Shown here piece after piece: positions 7,882-17,712 of a stretch of DNA of 64,000 nucleotides (within the stretch, counting starts at the first letter, position 1; the number at the start of each line of letters is the position of its first letter). The notes below the pieces were generated by a model. It was not told where the DNA came from and searched no databases. It was given only the letters and a program-made list of their open reading frames with translations. The translations under genes and the position numbers were made by a program. Source of the DNA: an uncultured Coriobacteriaceae bacterium. Its GTDB lineage: Bacteria > Actinomycetota > Coriobacteriia > Coriobacteriales > Atopobiaceae. The stretch is from positions 1 to 64,000 of the forward strand of contig CADBDT010000008.1 in the NCBI GenBank assembly GCA_902793465.1, in the 5' to 3' direction.

Positions 7882-10800
7882 GTGATTACCCGAGAAAACC
7901 TAGAAGCGGTCCTTTCGGCCTTGGGATACACAAAGGACCTGCTGGGTTCTTGCTATACGAAAACCTGGCCTGACACTGGTGCTTCGGTTTCTATTGACTT
8001 CGACTCCGAGAAGATTTCATATCCGACGTCGGTCGGATTCAAGGTCAACGTGGCGACCACCTGCAACTTCTCCGACAACGAGAACTTCGTGGTGCTGGCA
8101 TGCGTCACCAAGCTGTTCGACAAGGGATACCGGCCCGAGTCTATTGAGCTCGAAAGGCAGTGGTCGCTTGGCCACGAGCAGAAGAGCGGACGGGCTGACA
8201 TTTGCGTTAACGACGAGCGAGGCGACACGCTCGCCATCATCGAATGCAAGACGCCGGGCAAGGAGTACCGCGACGAGTGGCGCACGATGCAGTCCGACGG
8301 AGGGCAGCTCTTCTCCTATTGGCAGCAAGAACGGGCATCGCGGTGGCTCGTCCTCTTTGCCTGCGACTATCAGGACGGAGACATCATCCTATTCCAGAAG
8401 TCGGTTACGTGCGAGGATGACGAGAACTACAAGGAGCTAGCGAAGAAAGACGACAGCATCGCGCTGTATGCTACCGCTCACACAGTTGAGATGCTCTACG
8501 AGGTGTGGACCGAGACATACAACCAGCAGACGGAGGGCAACATACTCTTCGGGGAACGCTCTACCGCCTATCACCCAACGATTCCGCCGCTCCTGAAAAA
8601 GGACCTCGTTGATTTCACCGCTGATGACCGCATCGTAAACCGCTTCGAGGAAATCCTTCGCCACAACAATGTCTCGGACAAGGAGAACGCTTTCAACAGG
8701 CTCGTGGCGCTGTTCATCGCTAAGCTCCAAGACGAACTGTCGAAGACCAGCAACCAAGAAGTCGACTTTCAGTATCGGCAGGGGCGCGACACCTACGAGT
8801 CGCTACAGGATAGGCTGCAGAGGCTCCATTCGGAGGGCATGCGCCAGCTCATGCGCGAGGATGTGCTTTACGTGCCGAGCAACTACGCCGAGAGCGTCAT
8901 CAGCAGATACACTGGGCAGAGGAGGGCGAAGCTCATCGCAGAGCTCAACGAGACCCTGCGCAAGCTCAAGTTCTACACAAACAGCGATTTCGCATTCAAG
9001 GATGTCCACAATGAGCAGCTCTTCCTCCAAAACAGTAAGGTACTCGTCGAGGTCGTCCAGCTCCTTCAACCGTATCGAATCGTGGACTCGGGTGATGTGC
9101 AGTTTCTCGGCGACCTATTCGAGCAGCTGCTAAACCAGGGCTTCAAGCAGAACGAGGGTCAGTTCTTTACACCCATGCCCATCACCCGATTCATCTGGAA
9201 ATCACTCCCGCTTGACGATATCCTGCGGGGAAACGGCGAAGAAGTTTACTATCCGCGCGTCATAGACTATGCCTGCGGCGCGGGGCACTTCCTCACCGAG
9301 GGCTTCGAGCAGATTTTGGAAGCAGCTGTTCCGTATGACCCATACTTCCAGTACACACCCAACGAAGACAGGGAGTGGGTACGTAACGGTCTGGTCGGCG
9401 TGGAGAAGGACTACCGTCTCGCTCGAGTGTCGCGCATATCGCTTTTCATGCATGGTGCTGGTCGCGGCGAGATTGTCTTTGGTGACGGCCTAGAGAATTA
9501 CCCTGAGAAGGGCATCGACAGCAGGAGGGATGCTGGTCAATTCGATATTCTCACGGCCAATCCACCCTACTCGGTCGCGGCCTTCAAACCCCATCTCCAG
9601 CTGCACAACAACGACCTTGAGCTGCTCGAACATGTTTCGGACAACGGTTCCGAGATAGAGACGCTCTTCGTGGAGCGCGCTGCGCAGCTGGTACGGCCGG
9701 GTGGATACGCCGCCATCATCCTGCCGAGCTCGATTCTGGATAAGGGGACCAACTCCAGCTTCATCGCGGCAAGGGACGTACTCCTGAGGTCGTTCGAGCT
9801 TGTTGCCATAGCGCGCTTTGGCTCTGGCACGTTCGCCGCAACGGGCACGAACGTCGCAATCCTCTTTCTTAGGCGATTCGACGAGGTGCCCACGCGTGAC
9901 GACTGCGCGCAAGACTTTGTGGAAGCCGTGTTCGGAAAGGCGAACCTCGATGGGTGGAAGGACGCAGACGACTTCGCCGCCTATCTCGACATGATACGGT
10001 GCGATAAGAGCGACTACGCAGCTTTCGTGGGACGCGCGACACCGTGGCAGGAATGGGAGGACTCGCTGCATTTCGGGACGTACTACCGCACATTCGAGAA
10101 ATCCGCTACGCTCCGCAACGTCCGTAAGACCCGTGCTTACAAAGCTGCGTCCCAAGACGACAAGCAGCTGGACGAAGACCTGGCCTTCTATCGCTTCGCT
10201 CATGACGAAGAGCGAGAGCGACTGAGGGTGTTCGCACTCGTGCGAGGCGAGCGTACTCTGGTCGTGAACTCACCCACCCAGACGTCGGAGATAGCGGCAT
10301 TCCTCGGCTACAAGTGGAGCAACCGCAAGGGCAACGAGGGAATACAGATCATCGAAGAAGGCGGCGCGCTCTACGCCAATGGCCCCATGGGTAACGAACC
10401 GAAGCTCTGCGATGTGATACGGACATGGTTTGCAGGCGGCGTTCTGGCGGCAGAAGACCTGTCCCAGTACTTCTATTACGCCGACACGCAGGACTTCATT
10501 GACTTCGACGGCGAGAGGTTCGACAAGTCGCTTCGCATGCCTAGGACATATTACAAGCCGCGAGTGTACGCACCCGGCGTGAAAGTCGCGAGCCTCGGGG
10601 ACGTGGCTGGTTATGTCACGAAGGCCGCAGGCAAGGATAGTATTGTGCTCGATTCCTACGTCACAACCGAAAACATGGTGAAGGGAAGGCTGGGAATCAC
10701 ACCCTACAAGGGGGACGCACCGGCGTCTGGCGGAACCGCGTACAGACAAGACGACACGCTGGTCTCGAACATCCGCCCCTACCTGCAGAAGATTTGGCTG

Positions 10801-11724
10801 GCTGATCGTGACGGCGCTTGCTCGAAGGACGTGCTCGTCTTCCGCAGCAAGGACACGAGCAGGGTCCTCCCGGAGTTTCTGCACATGCTCCTATGGCAGA
10901 GCGATTTCTTTGACTACGACATGTCGACATTCACTGGAACAGGCAGGCCGCGTGGCGATAAGGACGCATTGCTGGGATATCGGATACCTCTGCCCAGCAT
11001 TGGGGAACAGGGCAGAATCGTTCAGGCATTTAAAACGTTGACAGGTTCAATAGAGGACAAAAACGTCGAGCTAACGGCAATCGAAGAGGGCATCAGGGCT
11101 CGATTCATTGAACTATTCGGCGACCCTGCAGACAACCCGCGGAGGTGGAAGACAACTGGCCTCATGGAACTCGGTACTTGTAGAAATGGGCTGAACTACA
11201 GCTCGTCAGAGCATGGGGTGCAAATCCCGTGCCTGGGCGTCGCAGATTTCAAAAACCGTTCCGCAATCGAAGGTACGGGAGAATTGGGGGCCATCAGCCT
11301 TAACACATTGCCAGGCGACGAGTGCTTTTTGAAGGACGGCGATATCGTCTTTGTGCGCTCGAATGGGAACAAAGAACTGGTCGGACGCTGTCTTGTAGTG
11401 TATCCCCACAAGGAGAAGGCGGTCTACAGTGGTTTCTGTATTAGGCTGAGGCTCACTTCGAAACAAGTGCTTGCGCCTTATATCGTAAGCGCCCTGAAAC
11501 AGCCTTCGATGCGAAGCAAGATGTTCGGCAAGGGTTCAAACATACAGAACCTCAATCAAGAGATGTTGGCTGCTATTTCGATACCCGTGCCTCCTATGGA
11601 TTTGCAGGCAGAGTTTGCAGAGTACCTAACGAGCAGCAGTGGCAAACAAGCTGAGCTATACCAGCAAATCGAAGCTTTGTGCAAGGAGCGCGATTCATTA
11701 CTTGACTGCTACCTGAGCAAGTAA
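7882..11724 (+). CDS. Single-chain restriction-methylation-specificity enzyme
   Basis: A 1280-residue protein combining three activities. An N-terminal HsdR_N-like PD-(D/E)xK nuclease carries GRADI and then IIECK near residue 119. An N6-adenine methyltransferase has QFFTP, the SAM motif DYACGAGHF near residue 462 and the catalytic NPPY near residue 560. The C-terminal third, from about residue 890, carries two type I S-like target-recognition segments (SLGDVAGYVTKAAG; ELGTCRNGLNYSSSE) separated by helical spacers. This is the layout of type IIG / fused R-M-S enzymes: methylate host sites and cut unmethylated DNA. It starts at GTG with GGAG eight bases upstream. No separate hsdR, hsdM or hsdS lies nearby, so it should act alone. 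The recognition sequence cannot be read from sequence. Confidence 0.85.
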   Translation: MITRENLEAVLSALGYTKDLLGSCYTKTWPDTGASVSIDFDSEKISYPTSVGFKVNVATTCNFSDNENFVVLACVTKLFDKGYRPESIELERQWSLGHEQKSGRADICVNDERGDTLAIIECKTPGKEYRDEWRTMQSDGGQLFSYWQQERASRWLVLFACDYQDGDIILFQKSVTCEDDENYKELAKKDDSIALYATAHTVEMLYEVWTETYNQQTEGNILFGERSTAYHPTIPPLLKKDLVDFTADDRIVNRFEEILRHNNVSDKENAFNRLVALFIAKLQDELSKTSNQEVDFQYRQGRDTYESLQDRLQRLHSEGMRQLMREDVLYVPSNYAESVISRYTGQRRAKLIAELNETLRKLKFYTNSDFAFKDVHNEQLFLQNSKVLVEVVQLLQPYRIVDSGDVQFLGDLFEQLLNQGFKQNEGQFFTPMPITRFIWKSLPLDDILRGNGEEVYYPRVIDYACGAGHFLTEGFEQILEAAVPYDPYFQYTPNEDREWVRNGLVGVEKDYRLARVSRISLFMHGAGRGEIVFGDGLENYPEKGIDSRRDAGQFDILTANPPYSVAAFKPHLQLHNNDLELLEHVSDNGSEIETLFVERAAQLVRPGGYAAIILPSSILDKGTNSSFIAARDVLLRSFELVAIARFGSGTFAATGTNVAILFLRRFDEVPTRDDCAQDFVEAVFGKANLDGWKDADDFAAYLDMIRCDKSDYAAFVGRATPWQEWEDSLHFGTYYRTFEKSATLRNVRKTRAYKAASQDDKQLDEDLAFYRFAHDEERERLRVFALVRGERTLVVNSPTQTSEIAAFLGYKWSNRKGNEGIQIIEEGGALYANGPMGNEPKLCDVIRTWFAGGVLAAEDLSQYFYYADTQDFIDFDGERFDKSLRMPRTYYKPRVYAPGVKVASLGDVAGYVTKAAGKDSIVLDSYVTTENMVKGRLGITPYKGDAPASGGTAYRQDDTLVSNIRPYLQKIWLADRDGACSKDVLVFRSKDTSRVLPEFLHMLLWQSDFFDYDMSTFTGTGRPRGDKDALLGYRIPLPSIGEQGRIVQAFKTLTGSIEDKNVELTAIEEGIRARFIELFGDPADNPRRWKTTGLMELGTCRNGLNYSSSEHGVQIPCLGVADFKNRSAIEGTGELGAISLNTLPGDECFLKDGDIVFVRSNGNKELVGRCLVVYPHKEKAVYSGFCIRLRLTSKQVLAPYIVSALKQPSMRSKMFGKGSNIQNLNQEMLAAISIPVPPMDLQAEFAEYLTSSSGKQAELYQQIEALCKERDSLLDCYLSK

Positions 11725-11895
11725 ATACCGAACACAAGCGAGCGACCATGTGACCCTCCCTTACGGTGGGCATGGCTGATTGCCAGCCTTGTGCGCATTT
11801 GCCGAAGGTTGACTGTGACCTATAGCCATGTTCACAAAATCGCCATATAATCTAATGTTGCGAATGTGACGATATGAAGGGAGGATGTGAGGCTT

Positions 11896-12858
11896 ATGGC
11901 TACAAACGACCAAGTAAAGCAGCTCGCCAAAGCTCACTACTCCGGCGATGATGATGCGTTTAGGTCGTGCCTGTTACAAATAGCAGCCTATGAGGCTAAG
12001 CGTGGACACGCCCAAGCTGCAAGAGAATTCAAGACTCTTGCCGAGCAGCAGCGACAAAAGGCGAAGATAGTTAACCTCACGCAAATTGAGGGTCTTTTTC
12101 AGGTGGCTTATCCTACGACACCCTTGAACAGGCTCATCGTTTCTGATGCGCTCATGACCAAGTTGCAGCGCATCATTGACGAATACCGTCAGCGTGGCAA
12201 GCTTGCTGATTACGGGTATGCCAACAGGCGGCGCATCCTCCTTGAAGGCGCCCCAGGCACGGGAAAGACTATGACGGCAACCGTAATTGCGGCTGAGTTG
12301 TCTTTGCCTCTGTTCACGGTGCAGATGGACAAGCTCATAACTAAGTACATGGGTGAGACAAGCGTCAAGCTTCGTCAGATATTCAGTGCCATCGAGCGCA
12401 ACGTAGGTGTATATCTCTTCGACGAATTTGATGCAATTGGTGCAGACCGCAGCCTCGATAACGAAGTCGGCGAGATGAGGCGCATCCTCAACTCGTTCCT
12501 GCAGTTCATCGAAAGCGACAGCTCGGATAGCATTATCATCGCCGCCACAAACAATAGGCAGATGTTGGATCATGCCCTATTTCGCAGGTTTGATGACGTG
12601 CTTCATTATGAGCTCCCCACAGCCGAAGAGGCCAAGCACATCATCGACTCGGTTATCGGCGGTTACGATACGACTTTCTATACCACCGACGAGCTTGCCG
12701 AGAAGGCCTCCTTGCTGTGTCAAGCAGAGATTGTGCAGGTGTGCAACGACGCCATCAAGGGTTCATTGCTCTCCAATGAGCCTATAACTGAGGAAATACT
12801 TTCTACGCTCCTTGGTGAGCGGCTTGGTGTTTACAAAGTCGACCAGAAGGTTAGCTAG
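11896..12858 (+). CDS. ietA: AAA+ ATPase, IetA-like defence component
   Basis: A 320-residue AAA+ ATPase: Walker A APGTGKT near residue 119, Walker B YLFDEFD near residue 173, sensor-1 AATNN, and an arginine-finger region LFRRFDD. It resembles the SpoVK/FtsH-type ATPases that pair with a subtilisin-like protease in the IetAS antiphage system. The next gene, three bases downstream, is exactly such a protease. The ATG at 11896 is chosen; a GTG at 11887 is in frame but sits too close to AAGGGAGG (11877-11884). By family knowledge the ATPase probably senses the trigger or unfolds the substrate for the protease. Confidence 0.82.
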   Translation: MATNDQVKQLAKAHYSGDDDAFRSCLLQIAAYEAKRGHAQAAREFKTLAEQQRQKAKIVNLTQIEGLFQVAYPTTPLNRLIVSDALMTKLQRIIDEYRQRGKLADYGYANRRRILLEGAPGTGKTMTATVIAAELSLPLFTVQMDKLITKYMGETSVKLRQIFSAIERNVGVYLFDEFDAIGADRSLDNEVGEMRRILNSFLQFIESDSSDSIIIAATNNRQMLDHALFRRFDDVLHYELPTAEEAKHIIDSVIGGYDTTFYTTDELAEKASLLCQAEIVQVCNDAIKGSLLSNEPITEEILSTLLGERLGVYKVDQKVS

Positions 12859-12861
12859 CCT

Positions 12862-15309
12862 ATGCTTCCAAATATCTTCCTTGCCGATACTTCCGAAACG
12901 CGCCCTTACGAGCGGCCGAGCGGGGGTGGCGGCGAGGCTAAGCGTCCCGAGAGGGATAGAAAAGCGCATGCGGACAAGCTTGTACGACAAATCGATGCAG
13001 CCATAGCTGAAGAGGATGAGGACGCCGAGGAGCGCGGTGGTACCTATCTCCAATTCAATAGCTCCCCTCGTTTTCCTCTCGATCCCGAGGCTTTCGAGAA
13101 TCGCACCCATAAAGTCGTACTCCTGCGCATGGATACCGACGAGGACACCGGCAGAACATCGGCTACTGTATTCGTGCCGCGAGGGAAAGAGGGTTTCTTT
13201 CGCAAGAAAGTAACGGATTATGCTGACGAGTCGCAAGCAACCAAGAAAGGGCATCCACGTAATCAGGAATTCGTTGAAGATGTCGATGAAGTTTCAAGGC
13301 CAACTGCGAAGTCCTTTTGGAGTGGAGAGGCAGACGAGTACCCAGATAGGGTTGCCATCTGGTGTGAGATTTGGATAAACACTTCTCAGACTTCTGCCGA
13401 GGATGCCCTCGGCAAATTCGCAGCGTACTGCGAAGGCCACAATATCCAGAAATCGGCCGATCACCTCGTCTTTCCAGAATGCGCTGTCGTTATGGCAAAG
13501 CTCAACGGAAAAGGCATTGAAGAAATGCTTCGCGCGGTCGGGGCTGTTTCGGAGATTCGACGGGCTGCGGAGCCGACGTCAACCTTTGTCAATGCGGACG
13601 CGCGCTTTCAGAAAGAGCTTGTCGACGATCTTGTTGGACGTTTGACTGCTGACGCTTTTGACACGTCCGTTTGCATTCTCGACACGGGAGTCAACGCCAG
13701 CCACCCATTGTTGAGGCCAGCAGTGCAGGATGGTACCGTCCTTTCTGCCCGTAGCGGATGGCCTTCGTCCGATGCGGATGGGCATGGGACCAGCATGGCG
13801 GGCGTTGCGCTCTACAACGACCTGAAATCGGCGGTTCTAAGCCGAAAGCCGGTTAGCGTAGGCCATCATATTGAGTCCGTAAGAATCTTCCCCCCTTCCG
13901 GCGCAAACGAACAGAGTATGTATGGCGTCATAACGCGAGATGCAGTCAGCGAAATCGAGTTTGCGCAGCCCGCCTCAAACAGGGTTTTCTGCATGGCGGT
14001 GACTGATGACGGCAGCATTACTGATGGTTCGCCGACATCTTGGTCTGCGGAAGTTGATAAGCTGGCCGCTGCGGTCGGCGAAGATGATGAGGACAAGCGG
14101 CTCCTGCTCGTAAGCGCCGGTAATGTAGATACAAATGAGTTTCGCGCTGAGCCCTATCCTGGGACAAACCTGACTTCGCCAGTAGAGAGTCCCGCACAGG
14201 CATGGAACGCCTTAACGGTCGGCGCATACTCAGATGATGTGACAACGAACGAGGTAGGCTTCGAAAGCTATATGGGAATGGCTGAGAAGGGTGCCCTCTG
14301 CCCGTATAGCCGGACGTCGCACATATGGGATGACATGTGGCCAATAAAACCAGAGATATGCTGCGATGGTGGCAATCTCGCAACTGATGGTTTCAACTGG
14401 CTAGACAGCCTTGACATGAGCAAGCTGAGCACCAGCAACGACCTACCTTCAAGTTACTTCACAAGCATTAGGGCAACGAGTTCAGCGACAGCCCAAGCGT
14501 CTTGGATGGCAGCGCGCATCATGGATGCCCATCCAGGGATTTGGCCCGAAACCGTACGCGCCCTCCTCGTGCATTCGGCACGATGGACTGACGCGATGAA
14601 GCGGCAGTTCCTCCCTGAGTACGATACGACGAAAGGGCCTAGGCGCGATCTTCTACGAACATGTGGATGGGGCATTCCGAGCATTAACTATGCACTGGGT
14701 TCACTCGACAATCGGGTTAACCTCATCATTCAGGGCGAGATTCAGCCTTTCAAGGAAGACGGGACCTGCAATGAAATGCGCGTGCATGAGCTCCCCTGGC
14801 CAAAGGAAGAGCTCCTCGGGCTCGGCGAAAAAGAAGTTGAACTCAGAGTGACGCTCTCGTATTTCATTGAGCCAAATCCTGGCGAGCGTGGTTGGACAGA
14901 CAAGTTCCAGTATCAGTCATGCGGACTGAGGTTCCAAGTAATCGGCAAGAATCAAGACTACGACGAGTTCCTAGGATTCGTTAGCAAGAAGATGCGTGAT
15001 GGCGAGACAGACTATGCCAGAGGCTCGGCTTCGAGCGAGTGGTATCTTGGCCAGGATAATCGCGATGTAGGTTTCATACACAGCGATTTCAAACGAATGA
15101 GCGCAGCAGATCTTTGTGATGCCCGCTATGTAGCCGTATACCCTGTAGGAGGTTGGTGGAAGATACTCAAGTCTCTCGGAAAGCGTACAGAAAAGCTTCG
15201 ATATGCACTTGTCGTCTCAATTGACTCCGAGGAAGTTGAGGCCGATTTCTACAACGAGATTGTCACGAAGATCAAGATTCCTACCGAAACAACGATACCT
15301 ACTCCATAG
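12862..15309 (+). CDS. ietS: Subtilisin-like serine protease, IetS-like
   Basis: An 815-residue S8 peptidase without signal peptide, so it should act in the cytoplasm. The catalytic triad is visible: Asp near residue 274 (CILDTGVN), His near 308 (DGHGTSMAG) and Ser near 540 (ATSSATAQAS, replacing the usual GTSMA). The oxyanion Asn lies in LLVSAGN. About 230 extra residues precede the protease domain and about 200 follow it. It starts three bases after the ATPase stop, so the two are co-translated. AAA ATPase plus cytoplasmic subtilisin is the signature of the IetAS defence pair, first described as a plasmid-exclusion locus in Agrobacterium. The target substrate is unknown. Confidence 0.85.
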   Translation: MLPNIFLADTSETRPYERPSGGGGEAKRPERDRKAHADKLVRQIDAAIAEEDEDAEERGGTYLQFNSSPRFPLDPEAFENRTHKVVLLRMDTDEDTGRTSATVFVPRGKEGFFRKKVTDYADESQATKKGHPRNQEFVEDVDEVSRPTAKSFWSGEADEYPDRVAIWCEIWINTSQTSAEDALGKFAAYCEGHNIQKSADHLVFPECAVVMAKLNGKGIEEMLRAVGAVSEIRRAAEPTSTFVNADARFQKELVDDLVGRLTADAFDTSVCILDTGVNASHPLLRPAVQDGTVLSARSGWPSSDADGHGTSMAGVALYNDLKSAVLSRKPVSVGHHIESVRIFPPSGANEQSMYGVITRDAVSEIEFAQPASNRVFCMAVTDDGSITDGSPTSWSAEVDKLAAAVGEDDEDKRLLLVSAGNVDTNEFRAEPYPGTNLTSPVESPAQAWNALTVGAYSDDVTTNEVGFESYMGMAEKGALCPYSRTSHIWDDMWPIKPEICCDGGNLATDGFNWLDSLDMSKLSTSNDLPSSYFTSIRATSSATAQASWMAARIMDAHPGIWPETVRALLVHSARWTDAMKRQFLPEYDTTKGPRRDLLRTCGWGIPSINYALGSLDNRVNLIIQGEIQPFKEDGTCNEMRVHELPWPKEELLGLGEKEVELRVTLSYFIEPNPGERGWTDKFQYQSCGLRFQVIGKNQDYDEFLGFVSKKMRDGETDYARGSASSEWYLGQDNRDVGFIHSDFKRMSAADLCDARYVAVYPVGGWWKILKSLGKRTEKLRYALVVSIDSEEVEADFYNEIVTKIKIPTETTIPTP

Positions 15310-15334
15310 CCTGAATCGCAGAGCGACTTTGTGA

Positions 15335-15368
15335 CGGCCCCTTAGCCTTGTAGCAGGTTAAGGGGCCG
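15335..15368 (+). terminator. Strong hairpin after ietS
   Basis: CGGCCCCTTAGCCT and AGGTTAAGGGGCCG form a 14-base-pair stem (one G-T pair) with a six-base loop, 25 bases after the ietS stop. No long T-tract follows, so termination efficiency is uncertain. Confidence 0.6.
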
Positions 15369-15402
15369 AATTCATTGTCGGCCACGATACGAAAGGTGCT
15401 GG

Positions 15403-16275
15403 TCGGTCGCATCGTGCGACGTTGCCGGCACGGCGGGCTGCGTGCTCTACCACGTGAACGCGCTCTGGGCGCTGCGGAGGGTCGCCGAGGTCTGGGGCGG
15501 CGAGGTCGAGCCCGTGATAACGATTGTTGGCGGTCGGGTGACTTCGAGGGCCATACGCTTCAAGACACAGCTCGGAAGCTGGAACGGGCTGCGCTTCACC
15601 TATGGCAAGAACATGGCAGGGTGCACGCGCACGGTCCTGGAGCAGGACGTCTACACGGCACTCTACGGGTTCGGCGCGGGCTTGCCCGTGACCGACGAGG
15701 ACGGGCGCTACACCGGCGGTTACCGCAAGAAGCTCACCTTCGGCGAGGTGAACGGCGGGGTCAACTGGGTCGGTGACGAGGACGCGCGGCTGGTTTGGGG
15801 GCGCTGGAACGCCGACAGGACGACGAAGGTTCATTCGTTCGGGCAGGTGACCTTCTCGGAGTGCGACGACCCCACCAGGCTACTGGCACTGACGAGGAAG
15901 GCTCTTCTCGATGCGGTTCAGCCCAAAGTCTCCTACGAGATAGACGTCGCGGCCCTGGATGGCGGCGAGTGCGGGCTGGGCGACGAGGTGGCGGTCGTCG
16001 ATTCGAGCAGGACTCCCGAGTGGCGGCTCAGGGCTCGCGTCGTGAAGCGCGTGCGCGCGTTCGGCGATGCCGTCGTCTGCCGCGTGACCATCGGGACGGT
16101 GCAGCAGGTCGACTACGCGGTTACGAGCTCTCTTGCAGCCGACATTGCCGCCCTGCGGGACGACGTGGCGGGCATCGACGGCAACCTGAGCGTGGTGACC
16201 TCGGTGCAGGTCGTGGAGAGCACGGTGACCACCGCCATCGACAACCTGGACGAGCTGGCCGACCTCAACTTCTAG
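15403..16275 (+). pseudogene. Phage tail protein, 3' part
   Basis: About 290 codons in one frame (CDVAGTAGCVLYHVNALWAL, KKLTFGEVNGGVNWVGDED, YEIDVAALDGGECGLGDEV, ending DNLDELADLNF). They resemble the C-terminal two thirds of phage tail/minor structural proteins of the prophage endopeptidase-tail type. No start codon fits the family and the frame simply emerges from the ietS terminator region, so the 5' part was lost where the defence island begins. The GC-rich codon use matches the other phage pieces here. Confidence 0.6.
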
Positions 16276-16892
16276 CTGCGCATGCCCGAAACCACCTTGC
16301 GCATGCGGGCTGGGATGGTGCGCGGGTCGACCCCGAAGGAGCGCCAGACCATAACCTCCATGCATGCGAATATGGCGAGGTAGCACACAACCGCGAGCGC
16401 CCATCCGCCTACCCCGATGCCGGGCGTGGCGAGCATGACGATGGCGACCGAGCTCGGCAGCAGGCACAGCAGCGCCGTCGCCATGCCGGGCGAGTACGGG
16501 TGCGGCAGGTTGTGTATCCTGATGCCCACGACGTGGATGACGGCCTCGAAGAACCCGAGGATGACGGGGATGCCCGCGAGCCAGGGCGCCCGCTCCCACA
16601 GCAGGAACGGCACGAAGGCGAAGAGCGCGATGGCGACCACCACCGCGCCATGTGAGAGGCCGGCCTGTTGCTGGGTGTAGCCTTCGATACCGAACTTCCT
16701 GGTCATGAGGTCGTAGAAGCCGCCCGGGAAGCGCATCTCCTCCCACTCGTGCAGGACGATGGCGACCACGAAGAAGCCGAGCGCCCTCTGTCCGGCGAGC
16801 ATCGCGTCCCATGCGAGCGCCATGTAGGCCGCCACGGCGATCCCGGCCGCCGTGAGTATCCAGATGTTCGACTTCGCCCAGAGCTCCTTCAT
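16272..16892 (-). CDS. HXXEE domain membrane protein
   Basis: A 206-residue protein with about six membrane segments and the defining HEWEE motif after the second helix (VLHEWEEMRFPGGF), with a second conserved site AVIHVVGIRIHN. HXXEE proteins are predicted membrane enzymes of unknown reaction. The ATG at 16892 is preferred (GCGAGG before it). It is divergent from a TetR regulator across about 116 bases, the usual arrangement for a TetR-controlled membrane protein. Its stop overlaps the end of the phage tail remnant by four bases. Confidence 0.8.
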   Translation of the reverse strand: MKELWAKSNIWILTAAGIAVAAYMALAWDAMLAGQRALGFFVVAIVLHEWEEMRFPGGFYDLMTRKFGIEGYTQQQAGLSHGAVVVAIALFAFVPFLLWERAPWLAGIPVILGFFEAVIHVVGIRIHNLPHPYSPGMATALLCLLPSSVAIVMLATPGIGVGGWALAVVCYLAIFACMEVMVWRSFGVDPRTIPARMRKVVSGMRS

Positions 16893-17008
16893 ACGCAACC
16901 TCGCTTCCGAAGATTATCCGATACACTGTCTGATGATTAGCCTACGGCGTCTGGGATGCATCATCAACAGCCAATCCGGGCGCGAGTGTCGGACGATGGG
17001 AGGACTGC

Positions 17009-17569
17009 ATGGCGAACAAGGACCCCGAGCGCAGGGCGGCGACTCGGCGGCGCATCATGGACGCATGCTGGAAGGCCTACGCGGCCGACCCCGCGCGGGC
17101 GGTGACGGTGAGCGCGATCGTGAAGGCAGCGGGCGTGCATCGCTCCACCTTCTACGAGTACTTCGACGACGCGCTATCGGTGATGAATGCCATGGAGGAC
17201 GAGCTCGCGGCGGCGTTCGGCGCGGAGGCAGAGCGCGCCTTCGCCACCGGCGGAGCCGACCCGGCGGGCATCGTGCAGCGCGTGTACGTCGCTCACGGCG
17301 AGAGGATGTCGCTTTTGCTGGGTGATGCGGGCGACCCCGGCTTCTCCCGAAAGCTCAAGGACGCGCTGAGGCCAGTTGCGGAGCGCGGGCTGGGCCTGGA
17401 TGGCGGGGCGTTCGACCCCTACCTGTTCGAGTTCGCGGCCTCGGGCATATTGGCGGCTGCGACGCTGTGGTACGAGCGCGGGCGCGATCTCGGCCCCGCA
17501 GAGCTCGGCGAGGGTCTGCGCTCGCTGCTGTCGTCCGTGCAGGAATCGGCTGCTCGGAATAGCTTGTGA
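17009..17569 (+). CDS. TetR/AcrR family transcriptional regulator
   Basis: A 186-residue TetR-type repressor. The N-terminal helix-turn-helix covers about residues 8-55 (RRIMDACWKAYA...VSAIVKAAGVHRSTFYEYF); the remainder is a ligand-binding helical domain. GGGAGG precedes the start. Divergent from the HXXEE gene, its likely target. Two similar segments in the intergenic region (ACTGTCTGATGATT near 16925 and AGTGTCGGACGATG near 16986) could be operator sites. Confidence 0.85.
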   Translation: MANKDPERRAATRRRIMDACWKAYAADPARAVTVSAIVKAAGVHRSTFYEYFDDALSVMNAMEDELAAAFGAEAERAFATGGADPAGIVQRVYVAHGERMSLLLGDAGDPGFSRKLKDALRPVAERGLGLDGGAFDPYLFEFAASGILAAATLWYERGRDLGPAELGEGLRSLLSSVQESAARNSL

Positions 17570-17712
17570 CGGGGCCGTAGCATCATCCTGCAATAGAAAT
17601 GCGGGAGGTGCTTCGTGCTCGACGGATACGGACTTCATAAGCTGGTTTGGGACGCCTGCGACGAGCGTTTCGGCGACGTATTGGCGGCTTCCCTGCCGAC
17701 GCTTGCGGGCGC

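Noticed and set aside
15880-16926. 348-codon minus-strand frame across the tail remnant and HXXEE gene
   Set aside because: Arg/His/Gly-rich composition, no motif, and the HXXEE protein in another minus-strand frame is clearly real.
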